DNA of 64,000 bases from Pseudooceanicola nanhaiensis DSM 18065 (GCF_000688295.1 NZ_JHZF01000013.1:620001-684000); one strand, 5' to 3'; counted from the stretch's first letter, positions 1 to 9,046 are shown. Program-made: numbers and translations. Notes: a model not told the origin generated them from the sequence alone.

Positions 1-63
1 GTCAACAACCCCGAGGACGTGAGCCGGGTCGAGGCGATGATGGCGGCCGCGGCGCTGACATGA
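1..63 (+). CDS. C-terminal tail of a gene cut by the window edge
   Basis: Frame 1 is open from the first base and ends in TGA at 61-63, giving a 20-residue tail that begins VNNPEDVSRVEAMM. The N-[NT]-PED-x-x-x-x-EA pattern is typical of the last helix of sugar- or molybdopterin-nucleotidyltransferases (MobA/CMP-sugar synthetase type), which would fit the glycan genes that follow, but 20 residues are too few to be sure. The stop overlaps the next start codon (ATGA at 60-63), so the two genes are translationally coupled. Confidence 0.45.
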   Translation, partial: VNNPEDVSRVEAMMAAAALT

Positions 64-1307
64 GCCCGGCCCCGACGGTCAGCGTCGTGGTGGTGAGCCG
101 GGGGCGTCCCGGGCCGCTCCGGCTCTGCCTCGCGGGGCTGTCGCGGCTGCTCTACCCCGCCTACGAGATCGTCGTCGTCACCGACCCGGAGGGCGCGGGC
201 GCGGTCCGGGCCTCGGGGCTCGGGGACGAGGTGAAGGTCGTCGATTTCGACGCGGCCAACATCTCGGCCGCGCGCAACGCGGGGATCGCCGAGGCGGCGG
301 GCGAGATCGTGGCCTTCATCGACGACGACGCGGTGCCCGAGCCGGGCTGGCTCGCGCATCTCGTGCAGGGCTTCACGTGGCCCGAGGCGGCGGCGGCCGG
401 CGGCTTCGTCCGGGGCCGCAACGGGATCTCGTTCCAGTGGCGGGCGCGCAGCGTCGCGCCCTCCGGCGTGGCGCGGGACCTGCCCCTCGCCAGCGACCGC
501 CCGGTCCTGCTGACCCCGGCACCGGGCCGCGCGATCAAGACCGAGGGCACCAACATGGCCGTCCGCCGCGACCTGCTGGCCGGCATGGGCGGCTTCGATC
601 CGGCGTTCCGCTTCTACCTCGACGAGACGGACCTGAACCTGCGGCTGGCGCAGGCCGGTCACGCCACCGCCATCGTGCCGCTGGCCGAGGTGCACCACGC
701 CTATGCCGAAAGCCCCCGCCGCGCGCGCAACCGGGGCCCGCGCGACCTGTTCGACGTGGGCGCCAGCACCATGGTCTTCCTGCGCAAGCACTGCCCCGAA
801 CACGAGCACGGGCCGGTGCTGACCGCGCTCCGCGCGGACCAGCGCCGGGCGCTGCTGGCGCATATGGTCGCCGGCCGGATCGAACCGCGCGACGTCCGTC
901 GCCTGATGCGCCGGCTCGAGGCGGGGCTGGCCGAGGGCGCCGCGCGCCCCGTCCGGCCGATGCCGGCGCTGCCCCACGCCCGGCACTGGTTCCTGCCGTT
1001 CGAGACCCGCGCGACCGGCGCGCAGCGCTTCATCGCCGGGCGCCGCCTCTTCGCCGCCCGCCACCGGGCCGCGGCCCGCGCCGCGGCCGGAGCGGGCGAG
1101 ACGGTCACGCTGCTGCTGATGTCGCCAACGATGCGCGCGCACCGGGTGCGCTTCGATCCGTCCGGCGTGTGGGAACAGACCGGCGGGCTCTGGGGTCGGA
1201 GCCTGCGGGAGGGCCCCCGCCGGCGCTGGAAGCGGTTTTCCGCCCGGGCGCGGGAAGAACGCGAGCGTGCTGCATTGCAGCGATCCCCGCCGGCGGGTAG
1301 GCCTTGA
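60..1307 (+). CDS. GT2 family glycosyltransferase
   Basis: A 415-residue family 2 glycosyltransferase. The N-terminus has the GT-A start (TVSVVVVSRGRP, residues 6-17), the nucleotide-sugar region and the metal-binding acidic motif IDDDA around residues 87-91, followed by a conserved F-x-L-D-E-T-D-L acceptor-side motif near residue 190. The region after residue 300 is basic and not recognised. It probably transfers a sugar from a nucleotide donor to a growing surface glycan on the cytoplasmic side of the membrane. It is coupled to the preceding gene by a 4-base overlap and followed by galU. The donor and acceptor cannot be read from the sequence. Confidence 0.85.
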   Translation: MSPAPTVSVVVVSRGRPGPLRLCLAGLSRLLYPAYEIVVVTDPEGAGAVRASGLGDEVKVVDFDAANISAARNAGIAEAAGEIVAFIDDDAVPEPGWLAHLVQGFTWPEAAAAGGFVRGRNGISFQWRARSVAPSGVARDLPLASDRPVLLTPAPGRAIKTEGTNMAVRRDLLAGMGGFDPAFRFYLDETDLNLRLAQAGHATAIVPLAEVHHAYAESPRRARNRGPRDLFDVGASTMVFLRKHCPEHEHGPVLTALRADQRRALLAHMVAGRIEPRDVRRLMRRLEAGLAEGAARPVRPMPALPHARHWFLPFETRATGAQRFIAGRRLFAARHRAAARAAAGAGETVTLLLMSPTMRAHRVRFDPSGVWEQTGGLWGRSLREGPRRRWKRFSARAREERERAALQRSPPAGRP

Positions 1308-1402
1308 GCAAGCGGAATTCCGGATGGATCTGCCGTCGAAATATGCAGGTATGACCATCCGAAAGGCACAAATAGCGGTCCGTGTGCAACCAGAGGGCGG
1401 GA

Positions 1403-1437
1403 TTGACGTTTAGCCTCTGACTGCCCGATGCTAGGAT
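1403..1437 (+). promoter_or_regulatory. possible galU promoter region
   Basis: In the 180-base gap before galU there is a TTGACG (1403-1408) and a TAGGAT (1432-1437). The spacing of 23 is too long for a normal sigma-70 pair; the alternative GATGCT (1427-1432) at spacing 18 matches poorly. A promoter is expected here because the gap is the longest in the cluster, but the elements are weak. Confidence 0.25.
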
Positions 1438-1487
1438 CGTGACTGACAAGGGCGTCCGAGGCGCCCCCGATTGAAGGACGAAGCGAC

Positions 1488-2378
1488 ATGCGCACGAAGA
1501 TTACCAAGGCGGTCTTCCCGGTGGCAGGGCTGGGGACGCGGTTTCTTCCCGCGACCAAGTCCGTTCCGAAAGAAATCATGACCCTCGTCGACCGGCCGCT
1601 GATCCAGTACGCGATCGACGAGGCACGGGCGGCGGGGATCAAGGAATTCATCTTCGTCACCTCGCGCGGCAAGAGCGCGCTGGAGGATTACTTCGACCAT
1701 TCCCCGCAGCTCGAGGCCGAGCTGAAGGAGAAGGGCAAGACCGAGCTGCTCGAGGCGCTCGAGGCCACCAACATGGACAGCGGCGCGATCGCCTACATCC
1801 GCCAGCACAAGGCGCTCGGCCTGGGCCATGCCGTGTGGTGCGCCCGGCGGCTGATCGGCGACGAGCCCTTCGCGGTGATCCTGCCCGACGACGTGATCGC
1901 GGCCGAGAAGCCCTGCCTGCAGCAGATGGTCGAGGCCTTCGAGGACTCCCCCGGCAACATGGTCGCCGCGATGGAAGTGCCGCTCAGCAAGGCCAAGAGC
2001 TACGGGATGCTCGACGTCTCGGAGGACCACGGCAACCTCGTCTCGGTCAAGGGCATGGTCGAGAAGCCCGAGAAGGATCCGCCGTCGAACCTCGCCGTGA
2101 TCGGGCGCTACCTGCTGACGCCGCAGGTGCTGAAGAACCTCAACCGCAAGTCCACCGGCGCGGGCGGGGAAATCCAGCTGACCGACGCGATCGCGCAGGA
2201 GATCACCGAGGGCCGCAAGGTCTATGGCTACCGCTTCCAGGGCCAGCGCTTCGACTGCGGGTCCAAGGCCGGCTTCCTGCAGGCGACCGTGGCCTTCGGC
2301 CTCGCACGGGAAGAACTGCGCGACGAGCTGTCGGATTACCTCCACGAGATCGTCAACTTCAGCAAGGCCGCGCAGTAA
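1488..2378 (+). CDS. galU: UTP--glucose-1-phosphate uridylyltransferase
   Basis: This 296-residue protein makes UDP-glucose from UTP and glucose-1-phosphate, the donor for polysaccharide synthesis. The N-terminus carries the nucleotidyltransferase signature GLGTRFLPATKS (residues 14-25) followed by VPKEIM; ILPDDV supplies the metal/sugar aspartates, and the C-terminal GQRFDCGSKAGFLQA is the family hallmark. Length matches bacterial GalU exactly. The ATG is preceded by GAAGGACG about seven bases upstream. It sits inside a glycosyltransferase cluster, which argues for supply of UDP-glucose or its derivatives to the same glycan. Confidence 0.96.
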   Translation: MRTKITKAVFPVAGLGTRFLPATKSVPKEIMTLVDRPLIQYAIDEARAAGIKEFIFVTSRGKSALEDYFDHSPQLEAELKEKGKTELLEALEATNMDSGAIAYIRQHKALGLGHAVWCARRLIGDEPFAVILPDDVIAAEKPCLQQMVEAFEDSPGNMVAAMEVPLSKAKSYGMLDVSEDHGNLVSVKGMVEKPEKDPPSNLAVIGRYLLTPQVLKNLNRKSTGAGGEIQLTDAIAQEITEGRKVYGYRFQGQRFDCGSKAGFLQATVAFGLAREELRDELSDYLHEIVNFSKAAQ

Positions 2379-2401
2379 GCCGCCTCCGCCCGAGCCCCTG
2401 A

Positions 2402-3628
2402 ATGACCCAGCCCCCCGCCGCGCGCCTGCTCGACGTCACGCGACTCGTCAGCCGTGCCGGGCGGGGGCTGACCGGCGTCGACCGGGTCGAACGCGCCTAT
2501 CTCGTGCATCTGCTGTCGCTCGACACGCCGCTCTACGGGCTGGCGCGGACGGTGGCGGGCTATGCGCTGCTGGACCGCGAGGGGCTGACGGGGCTCCTGC
2601 GCCGGATCGACGGGCGGCGTGACTGGGGCGCGCCGGACCTGATCGCCCGGCTCGGGCGGCGGCTGACCCCGATGCAGAGGCGGGCCGATACGGACATCCG
2701 CCGGCTCGCCTGCGCCCGGTCCAGCCGCGTCGGGTTGCGCTGGCTGCTGCGGCGCCGGATGCCCGAGGGGCTGGCCTATCTCAACATCGGCCATTCCAAC
2801 CTGACCTCCCGCGTGCTGAAGGCGGTCAGGGGCGTGCGCGGCGCCCGGATCGCCGTGATGATCCACGACACGATCCCGCTCGATTACCCGCAGTTCCAGC
2901 GCGAGGGCACTGTGTCCCGCTTCCGCGCGGCGCTGCAGAGGACCGGCCGGCATGCCGACCTGCTGATCTTCAACTCGGCCCGCACCAAGGGCGATGTGGA
3001 GCGCGTCCTGAACCGCTGGAACCTGAGCGTGAAGGGCGTGGTGGCCCACCTGGGGGTCGCGGCGCCGCGCCCCGATCCGGCGCTGCTGCCGCCCGGTCTG
3101 CCGCCCGAGGCGCCCTATTTCGTCACCCTCGGCACGATCGAGCCCCGCAAGAACCACGCGCTGCTGCTCGACACCTGGGAGGACCTCGCCGCCGGGCCCG
3201 ACCCGGTGCCGCGGCTGGTGATCTGCGGCGCGCGGGGCTGGCGGAACGAGGCCGTCTTCGCCCGGCTCGACGCGCTGCCGCCGGACGGGCCGGTCCTGGA
3301 ATGTCCGGACCTGCCCGATGGCGCGGTCGCGGCGCTGGTGGCGGGGGCGGCGGGTCTGCTCCAGCCCAGTTTCGCGGAGGGCTTCGGTCTGCCCCCGGTC
3401 GAGGCGGCGGCGCTCGGCACCCCGGTGGTCTGCGCGGACCTGGGTGTTTTCCACGAGGTTCTCGGGGACATTCCCGTTTACCTAAACCCGTCCGATCGCG
3501 TATCCTGGACGAAAGAGGTCAGGACACTGGCACGAGTAGACGGCAGGGTTTCGGGGACGGGGATTCAGGACGGCTATGTCCCGCCATCGTGGCAGGATCA
3601 TTTCGACATCGTTTTAACGTTGACCTGA
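2402..3628 (+). CDS. GT4 family glycosyltransferase (GT-B fold)
   Basis: A 408-residue GT-B glycosyltransferase. The donor-binding half shows GTIEPRKNHALLL (residues 244-256) and the EX7E motif of family 4 at E326 to E334 within FAEGFGLPPVEAAALGTPV. The N-terminal half (IHDTIPLDYPQF near 154-165) is the mannosyl/rhamnosyltransferase-like acceptor domain. It starts 23 bases after galU. Base composition of the last ~150 bases (3470-3628) is less GC-rich than the rest, and the C-terminus lacks the usual final helix, so the end may have been altered. Substrate unknown. Confidence 0.88.
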   Translation: MTQPPAARLLDVTRLVSRAGRGLTGVDRVERAYLVHLLSLDTPLYGLARTVAGYALLDREGLTGLLRRIDGRRDWGAPDLIARLGRRLTPMQRRADTDIRRLACARSSRVGLRWLLRRRMPEGLAYLNIGHSNLTSRVLKAVRGVRGARIAVMIHDTIPLDYPQFQREGTVSRFRAALQRTGRHADLLIFNSARTKGDVERVLNRWNLSVKGVVAHLGVAAPRPDPALLPPGLPPEAPYFVTLGTIEPRKNHALLLDTWEDLAAGPDPVPRLVICGARGWRNEAVFARLDALPPDGPVLECPDLPDGAVAALVAGAAGLLQPSFAEGFGLPPVEAAALGTPVVCADLGVFHEVLGDIPVYLNPSDRVSWTKEVRTLARVDGRVSGTGIQDGYVPPSWQDHFDIVLTLT

Positions 3629-3672
3629 TAGCCGAAGCCTGACCCGGTCCCGGCGGGACGGATAGGACACCA

Positions 3673-4683
3673 TTGGGCTTCGCGCAGTCATACAGACTCA
3701 GGGTGCAGCGGAAACGCTGGCGCATCCGGGCGTTCCGCAAGCGGCGCGAACTGACCCGCGTGGCCGACCGCACCGGCCAGATCCGCAAGCGCGACATCCT
3801 GGTGTTCTCGACCTGCCGGAACGAGGCGATCCGCCTGCCCTATTTCCTGCGCTATTACCGTGACATGGGCGTGTCGCACTTCCTGATCGTGGACAACGAC
3901 AGCACCGACGGCACCCGCGACTACCTGGCCGGGCAGGAGGACGTTTCCCTCTGGACCACCGCCGCGAGCTACAAGCGCGCCCGGTTCGGGGTGGACTGGC
4001 TGAACTGGCTCCAGCTGAAACACGGCCACGGGCACTGGACGCTGACGGTCGATCCGGACGAATTCTTCATCTACCCGTTCTGCGACACCCGCCCGCTTCC
4101 GGCGCTGACCGACTGGCTCGACGCCTCGTCGATCAAGAGCTTCCCGGCGATGCTGCTGGACATGTACCCCAAGGGCCGGCTCGATGCGCAGCCCTACGTC
4201 GCCGGGCAGAACCCGCTCGAGATCGCCGCCTGGTTCGACGCCGGGAACTACGTGATCTCGAAGAACCACCTCTACGGCAACCTCTGGATCCAGGGTGGCC
4301 CGCGGATGCGGATGTTCTTCCCGGACGAGCCCGCGCGCGCGCCGGCGCTGAACAAGATCCCGCTGGTGAAATGGGACCGGGACTATGCCTGGGTCTCCTC
4401 GACCCACACGCTGCTGCCGCGCGGCCTGAACCTCGTCTACGACGAATGGGGGGGCGAGAAGGCGTCGGGCATCCTGCTGCACACGAAGTTCCTGCACACC
4501 TTCGGCGAGAAGGCCGCGGAAGAGCTGGACCGCGGCCAGCATTACGCGGCCTCGGTCGAATACCGCGCCTATGCCGAAACGCTGAAGCAGGATCCCGAGC
4601 TCTGGTGCCGCTGGTCCGAGAAATACATCAACTGGCGCCAGCTCGAGATCCTCGGGCTGATGTCCAAGGGGAACTGGGCGTGA
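3673..4683 (+). CDS. glycosyltransferase, Glyco_tranf_2_4 type
   Basis: A 336-residue GT-A type protein of the Glyco_tranf_2_4 family. Visible motifs are FSTCRNEAIRLPYFLRYYR (residues 46-64), VDNDSTDGT (73-81) and the metal-binding DPDEFF (127-132). The start is TTG at 3673, preceded by AGGA five bases away; no ATG gives a complete GT-A strand. The first 40 residues are very basic and may contact membrane or RNA-like polyanions. It ends in a 4-base overlap (GTGA) with the next gene. Members of this family act in exopolysaccharide or glycolipid synthesis; the donor is not known. Confidence 0.82.
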   Translation: MGFAQSYRLRVQRKRWRIRAFRKRRELTRVADRTGQIRKRDILVFSTCRNEAIRLPYFLRYYRDMGVSHFLIVDNDSTDGTRDYLAGQEDVSLWTTAASYKRARFGVDWLNWLQLKHGHGHWTLTVDPDEFFIYPFCDTRPLPALTDWLDASSIKSFPAMLLDMYPKGRLDAQPYVAGQNPLEIAAWFDAGNYVISKNHLYGNLWIQGGPRMRMFFPDEPARAPALNKIPLVKWDRDYAWVSSTHTLLPRGLNLVYDEWGGEKASGILLHTKFLHTFGEKAAEELDRGQHYAASVEYRAYAETLKQDPELWCRWSEKYINWRQLEILGLMSKGNWA

Positions 4684-6380
4684 CGGTCGGGATCGTCATG
4701 CTGGTCCACACGGCGCTGAACCGGGCCGAGCAGGTGGCGCGGCACTGGGCCGCCGCCGGCTGCCCGGTGGTGATCCACGCCGACGCGAACGTGCCGCGCC
4801 GGGTGAACCGGGCGTTCCGCAAGTCGCTGGCGGATGTGGAGAGCGTGCGCTTCTCGGGCCGTCACCGCTGCGAATGGGGCACCTGGGGCATCGTCGCGGC
4901 CACGCAGGAGGCCTGCGAGCTGATGCTGCGCGACTTCCCGGAGGTGACGCATGTCTACCTTGCCTCGGGCTCCTGCATGCCGCTGAGGCCGGTGCAGGAA
5001 CTGCGCGATTACCTCGCCGCCCGCCCGCGCACCGATTTCATCGAAAGCGCGACGACCGCAGACGTCGCCTGGACCGTCGGAGGGCTGGACAGCGAACGTT
5101 TCACCCTGCGCTTCCCGTTCTCGTGGAAGCGGCACCGCCGCCTCTTCGACCGCTACGTCGAGCTGCAGCGCCGCCTCGGCTACAAGCGCCGGATGCCGAA
5201 CGGGATCGTGCCGCACATGGGCTCGCAATGGTGGTGCCTGACGCGGCAGACCCTCTCGGCGATCCTGGAGGACCCGGAGCGGCCGACCTACGACCGCTAC
5301 TTCCAGCGCGTCTGGATCCCCGACGAGAGCTATTTCCAGACCCTCTCGCGGCTCTGGTCGCGGCAGATCGAGAGCCGGTCGCTGACGCTGTCGAAGTTCG
5401 ATTTCCAGGGCAAGCCGCACATCTTCTACGACGACCACCTCCAGCTGCTGCGCCGGTCGGACTGCTTCGTCGCGCGCAAGATCTGGCCGCATGCCAACCG
5501 GCTCTACCGCACCTTCCTGACCGAGGAGGGCGAGGGCCGGAAGACCGAACCGAACCCCGGCAAGATCGACCGCATCTTCAGCCGCGCCGTCGAACGGCGG
5601 ACGCGGGGGCGGCCGGGGCTCTACATGCAGTCGCGCTGGCCGAACCACGGCTGGGAGAACGGGACGACCTGCGCCCCCTTCGCCGTGTTCCAGGGCTTCG
5701 CCGAGCTGTTCGAGGATTTCGAGCCCTGGCTCGCCGGGCAGACGGGGATGCGGGTGCACGGTCATCTCTACGGCCCCGCGCGGGCGGAATTCGCCGGCGG
5801 GCAGGAGATCATCGCCGGCGCCATCTCGGACAGCGCGGCGATCCGCGACTACAACCCGCGCGCCTTCCTGACGAACCTGCTCTGGGCGACGCGGGGCGAG
5901 ATGCAGGCGTTCCAGTACGGGCCCGCCGACAACCAGCACATCCGGTGGGACCTGGCCCGCGACGGCAATGCGCGGATCGCCGTGATCTCGGGCGCATGGG
6001 CGCTGCCGCTCTTCCGGTCGAACGTCAATTTCAGCGAGATCCGGGCCGAGGCCGCCCGGCTCCAGAAGATCGAGGCGTCCTTCCTCGACCTGCTGCGGGC
6101 GACCGACACCAAGGCGCGGGTGCATATCTGGAGCATGGCGGACTTCATCGAGGCCCCGATGGAGGCGCTGCAGACCACGCTTTCCGAACTGGGCACGCGC
6201 ACCACGCGCCGCCTGTCCGAGGCGCCGACGATGAGCGACCTCACGGGCTTCGGCCGCTTCCTCCAGAACCTCAAGAACCAGGGGATGCATCCCCATCTGA
6301 TGGGCGACTTCCCGGTCTCGACCGACCCGCAGCCCGGCGGCGCGCGCAAGGCGCCGAAACCCTACCTCGTGCGGAAATAA
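4680..6380 (+). CDS. GT14-like glycosyltransferase fused to DUF5928
   Basis: A 566-residue protein. I chose the GTG at 4680, which overlaps the preceding stop; the frame stays open further upstream but that part is the shadow of the previous gene. Residues 1 to about 260 resemble core-2/I-branching beta-1,6-N-acetylglucosaminyltransferases: GIVMLVHTALNRAEQVARHW, HADANVPRRV, then a W-G-T-W motif and YLASGSCMPL. The C-terminal half, with GLYMQSRWPNHGWENG, matches my memory of DUF5928, found with this domain in Rhodobacteraceae. It lies 6 bases before a sulfotransferase gene, suggesting that the two act on one glycan. Function of the DUF5928 half is unknown. Confidence 0.8.
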   Translation: MTVGIVMLVHTALNRAEQVARHWAAAGCPVVIHADANVPRRVNRAFRKSLADVESVRFSGRHRCEWGTWGIVAATQEACELMLRDFPEVTHVYLASGSCMPLRPVQELRDYLAARPRTDFIESATTADVAWTVGGLDSERFTLRFPFSWKRHRRLFDRYVELQRRLGYKRRMPNGIVPHMGSQWWCLTRQTLSAILEDPERPTYDRYFQRVWIPDESYFQTLSRLWSRQIESRSLTLSKFDFQGKPHIFYDDHLQLLRRSDCFVARKIWPHANRLYRTFLTEEGEGRKTEPNPGKIDRIFSRAVERRTRGRPGLYMQSRWPNHGWENGTTCAPFAVFQGFAELFEDFEPWLAGQTGMRVHGHLYGPARAEFAGGQEIIAGAISDSAAIRDYNPRAFLTNLLWATRGEMQAFQYGPADNQHIRWDLARDGNARIAVISGAWALPLFRSNVNFSEIRAEAARLQKIEASFLDLLRATDTKARVHIWSMADFIEAPMEALQTTLSELGTRTTRRLSEAPTMSDLTGFGRFLQNLKNQGMHPHLMGDFPVSTDPQPGGARKAPKPYLVRK

Positions 6381-6386
6381 GGCATC

Positions 6387-7817
6387 ATGAGCGGCACTTT
6401 CGATCACTTCGTCATGTTCGCCGAGATGCGGACCGGCTCCAACTTCCTCGAGGCGAACCTGAACGCCATCCCCGGCGTGACCTGCCACGGCGAGGCGTTC
6501 AATCCCCATTTCATCGGCTATCCCAACCGCGAGGAGATCCTCGGCATGGGCATGGCGGCGCGCGATGCCGATCCGGCTGCGCTGATCGCGACCATACGTG
6601 ACCGGACCGAGGGGATGGGCGGCTTCCGCTACTTCCACGACCACGACCCGCGGGTCTTCGACCTGGTGGTGGACGATCCGCGCTGTGCCAAGATCGTGCT
6701 GACCCGGAACCCGGTCGACAGCTACGTCAGCTGGAAGATCGCGCAGGCCACCGGCCAGTGGAAGCTGACCGACGTGCGCAAGCGCAAGGACGAGCCGGCG
6801 GCATTCGACGCGGCCGAGTTCTCGGCCCATCTGGAGGCGCTTCAGGCCTTCCAGGTGCGCCTGATGAACGCGCTCCAGCGCAGCGGGCAGACGGCCTTCT
6901 ACGTCGCCTACGAGGACCTGCAGGACCTTGCCGTCATGAACGGGCTGGCCGCATGGCTGGGGGTCGAGGGGCGGCTGGAGGAGCTGGATCAGAAGCTCAA
7001 GCGGCAGAACCCGGCGGGGCTGGAAGAGAAGGTCGCGAACTTCCCCGAGATGGAAGGCGCGCTGGCGCGGCTCGACCGGTTCAACCTGTCCCGGACCCCG
7101 AATTTCGAACCCCGGCGCGGGCCGGCCGTGCCCTCCTACGTTGCCGCCGCGCAGGCGCCGCTGATGTACCTGCCGGTGCGCTCGGGCCCCGAGGCGGAGG
7201 TGCGGGCGTGGCTGGCTGCGCTTGACGGGGGGGACGAGGAGGCGCTGCTGACCCGCCTGTCCCAGAAGGAGCTGCGCCAGTGGAAACGGCGCCACGCCGG
7301 GCACCGCAGCTTCACGGTGATCCGCCATCCCGTCGCGCGCGCCCACGCGGCCTTCTGCGAGCGGATCCTCGCAACCGGAGAGGGCAGCCTTGCAGAGATC
7401 CGGCGCATCCTCCGCAACCGCTACAAGCTGCCGATCCCCGCCGAGGCGCCGGGCCCCGACTGGGGGGCGGAAGCGCACCGCGCCGCCTTCCTCGCCTTCC
7501 TCGATTTCGTGAAGGCCAACCTCGCCGGCCAGACGGCGCTGCGGATCGACCCCTCGTGGTCCACCCAGGCCGCGCTGATCGAGGGGATGGGCCAGTTCGC
7601 CCTGCCGGACATGGTGGTGCGGGAAGAGGACATGGCCCGCTGGCTGCCGATGCTCGCCAGGAGCGCGGGGGTGAAGAAGGCGCCCGAGCCCGCGGTGCCG
7701 CAGGACGGCGCCATCGTGCCGCTGGCCGCCTTCTACGACGACGAGGTCGAGGCGCGCGTCCAGGACGTCTATCAGCGCGATTACATGATCTTCGGATACC
7801 GCCGCTGGCGGCGCTGA
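6387..7817 (+). CDS. two-part sulfotransferase (NodH-like)
   Basis: A 476-residue protein likely to transfer sulfate from PAPS to a carbohydrate. Residues 1 to about 240 are a NodH/Stf0-like domain: MRTGSNFLEANLN (14-26) fits the 5'-phosphosulfate loop and KIVLTRNPVDSYVS (102-115) the 3'-phosphate site. A second part from about 245 holds FTVIRHPVARAHAAFCERIL (309-328), which looks like the 3'-phosphate motif of the Sulfotransfer_2 family, but I see no second 5'-phosphosulfate loop before it. This half may be structural or bind substrate only. The gene ends 4 bases from convergent ptsN and closes the glycan cluster. Confidence 0.82.
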   Translation: MSGTFDHFVMFAEMRTGSNFLEANLNAIPGVTCHGEAFNPHFIGYPNREEILGMGMAARDADPAALIATIRDRTEGMGGFRYFHDHDPRVFDLVVDDPRCAKIVLTRNPVDSYVSWKIAQATGQWKLTDVRKRKDEPAAFDAAEFSAHLEALQAFQVRLMNALQRSGQTAFYVAYEDLQDLAVMNGLAAWLGVEGRLEELDQKLKRQNPAGLEEKVANFPEMEGALARLDRFNLSRTPNFEPRRGPAVPSYVAAAQAPLMYLPVRSGPEAEVRAWLAALDGGDEEALLTRLSQKELRQWKRRHAGHRSFTVIRHPVARAHAAFCERILATGEGSLAEIRRILRNRYKLPIPAEAPGPDWGAEAHRAAFLAFLDFVKANLAGQTALRIDPSWSTQAALIEGMGQFALPDMVVREEDMARWLPMLARSAGVKKAPEPAVPQDGAIVPLAAFYDDEVEARVQDVYQRDYMIFGYRRWRR

Positions 7818-7821
7818 CGGC

Positions 7822-8286
7822 TCAGGCGGCCTGCATGCCCTGATCGGAGGTCAGGATCGCATAGATCGTGGCCGGATCGGCATTGGCGCGCAGCTTCTTG
7901 CAGATGCTGTCGTCCCGGAAGCTCCGGGACACCAGCGCCAATGCCTTGAGGTGTTCGACGCCCGCGTCCAGCGGGGCGAAGAGGGCGAAGACGAGGTCGA
8001 CCGGCTGGCGGTCGACGGAATCGAAATCGACAGGTTTCTCAAGCAGGATGAACGCCCCGCGCACGTTGTCCAGACCATCCATGCGGGCATGGGGCAGGGC
8101 GACGCCGTGACCGACGCCGGTCGGGCCGAGGCTCTCGCGTTCCAGCAGAGCCTCGACCACGCGGGCCGAGTCCAGACCATAGGCGGCATGTGCCAGGTCG
8201 CCGAGATCGTGCAATAGGCGTTTCTTGCTCGAGGCTGCGCCAATGACCTTGACCGCCTCGGCCTTGAGAATTGCCGAAAGATTCAT
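7822..8286 (-). CDS. ptsN: PTS IIA-like nitrogen regulatory protein (EIIA-Ntr)
   Basis: A 154-residue EIIA-Ntr protein, the end point of the nitrogen phosphotransfer chain (EI-Ntr, NPr, EIIA-Ntr). The phosphorylated histidine is H66 in GVALPHARMD. In related bacteria it adjusts potassium transport, the stringent response and cell-envelope functions according to nitrogen state. It follows hpf by 57 bases on the same strand, the usual pairing, and converges on the sulfotransferase gene. RpoN, which often lies between lptB and hpf in other proteobacteria, is absent here. Confidence 0.95.
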   Translation of the reverse strand: MNLSAILKAEAVKVIGAASSKKRLLHDLGDLAHAAYGLDSARVVEALLERESLGPTGVGHGVALPHARMDGLDNVRGAFILLEKPVDFDSVDRQPVDLVFALFAPLDAGVEHLKALALVSRSFRDDSICKKLRANADPATIYAILTSDQGMQAA

Positions 8287-8343
8287 ACTGTCCTGTCTCG
8301 CTTCGGCCTGCCGCCATCCCGCCCGGGGACGGCGCCCATACCC

Positions 8344-8913
8344 TTACGTTCGCGGGTCAATCCAGCCGATATTGCCATCCTCGCGGCGATACACGACGTT
8401 CAGCCCGTCTTTCCCTTCGTGGCGGAAGACTAACACAGGAGCCCCCGCCAGTTCCATCTGCATGACCGCCTCGCCGACCGACAGCGACGGAATCCGGGTC
8501 TGCATCTCAGCCACGATGATCGGCTGAAGGTCCTCGGTTTCCGATTCCCCCTCCTCCTGATCCGCGGCGAGGATATAAGAGGACGCTTCCAGATGTTCAA
8601 CCGGGTCCGTCCGCTTGCTGTGGTGATCCTTCAGACGCCGCTTGTAGCGCCGCAGCTGCTTCTCCATCTTCTCGCTGCAACCCTCGAAAGCGGCGTAGAT
8701 TTCCGTGGAATGGGCCTTGGCCTGCGCCGTCAGCCCGGTGCTCAGGTGCACCGTCGCTTCACAGACGTATTCGTGTGCGCTCTTGGAAAAGATGACGATC
8801 GCCTCGGTCGGGCGTTCGGCGTATTTCGCGATCGCTTCGTTAAGACCGTCCTTCACGTGGGTCTGAAGGGCATCGCCGATGTCGATTTGTTTTCCGGTGA
8901 TCTGGTAGCGCAT
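8344..8913 (-). CDS. hpf: long-form ribosome hibernation promoting factor
   Basis: A 189-residue long HPF. The N-terminal half (residues 1-100) is the S30AE ribosome-binding domain with the basic stretch MEKQLRRYKRRLKDHHSKR; after an acidic linker (DQEEGESETED) the C-terminal dimerisation domain starts near 130 (QPIIVAEMQTRIPSLSVGEA) and ends VYRREDGNIGWIDPR. Long HPF dimerises 70S ribosomes into inactive 100S particles in stationary phase. The start ATG follows AAGGAGACG closely. It is the first gene of the hpf-ptsN pair. Confidence 0.95.
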   Translation of the reverse strand: MRYQITGKQIDIGDALQTHVKDGLNEAIAKYAERPTEAIVIFSKSAHEYVCEATVHLSTGLTAQAKAHSTEIYAAFEGCSEKMEKQLRRYKRRLKDHHSKRTDPVEHLEASSYILAADQEEGESETEDLQPIIVAEMQTRIPSLSVGEAVMQMELAGAPVLVFRHEGKDGLNVVYRREDGNIGWIDPRT

Positions 8914-9010
8914 GTCGTCTCCTTCACGATAAGCATGAAGAGCCGCCGGTGCGCGAGAGCGCTCCGATCAGCTCTCCATACCGAGATAAGACCGTCCGTC
9001 CGCCAAGCAA

Positions 9011-9046
9011 TTGCCGGGCCCGGGCTTTTCGCCCGGTCGGCGGCAA
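9011..9046 (-). terminator. hairpin downstream of lptB
   Basis: TTGCCG (9011-9016) pairs with CGGCAA (9041-9046), and CCGGGC with GCCCGG inside it, round a TTTTC loop. It lies in the 241-base gap between lptB and hpf and could end the lpt transcript. The T-run after it is poor. The rest of the gap (8914-9010, 9047-9154) must carry the hpf promoter; TTGCTT/TATCTC at spacing 16 on the minus strand is the best pair I see, and it is weak. Confidence 0.4.
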
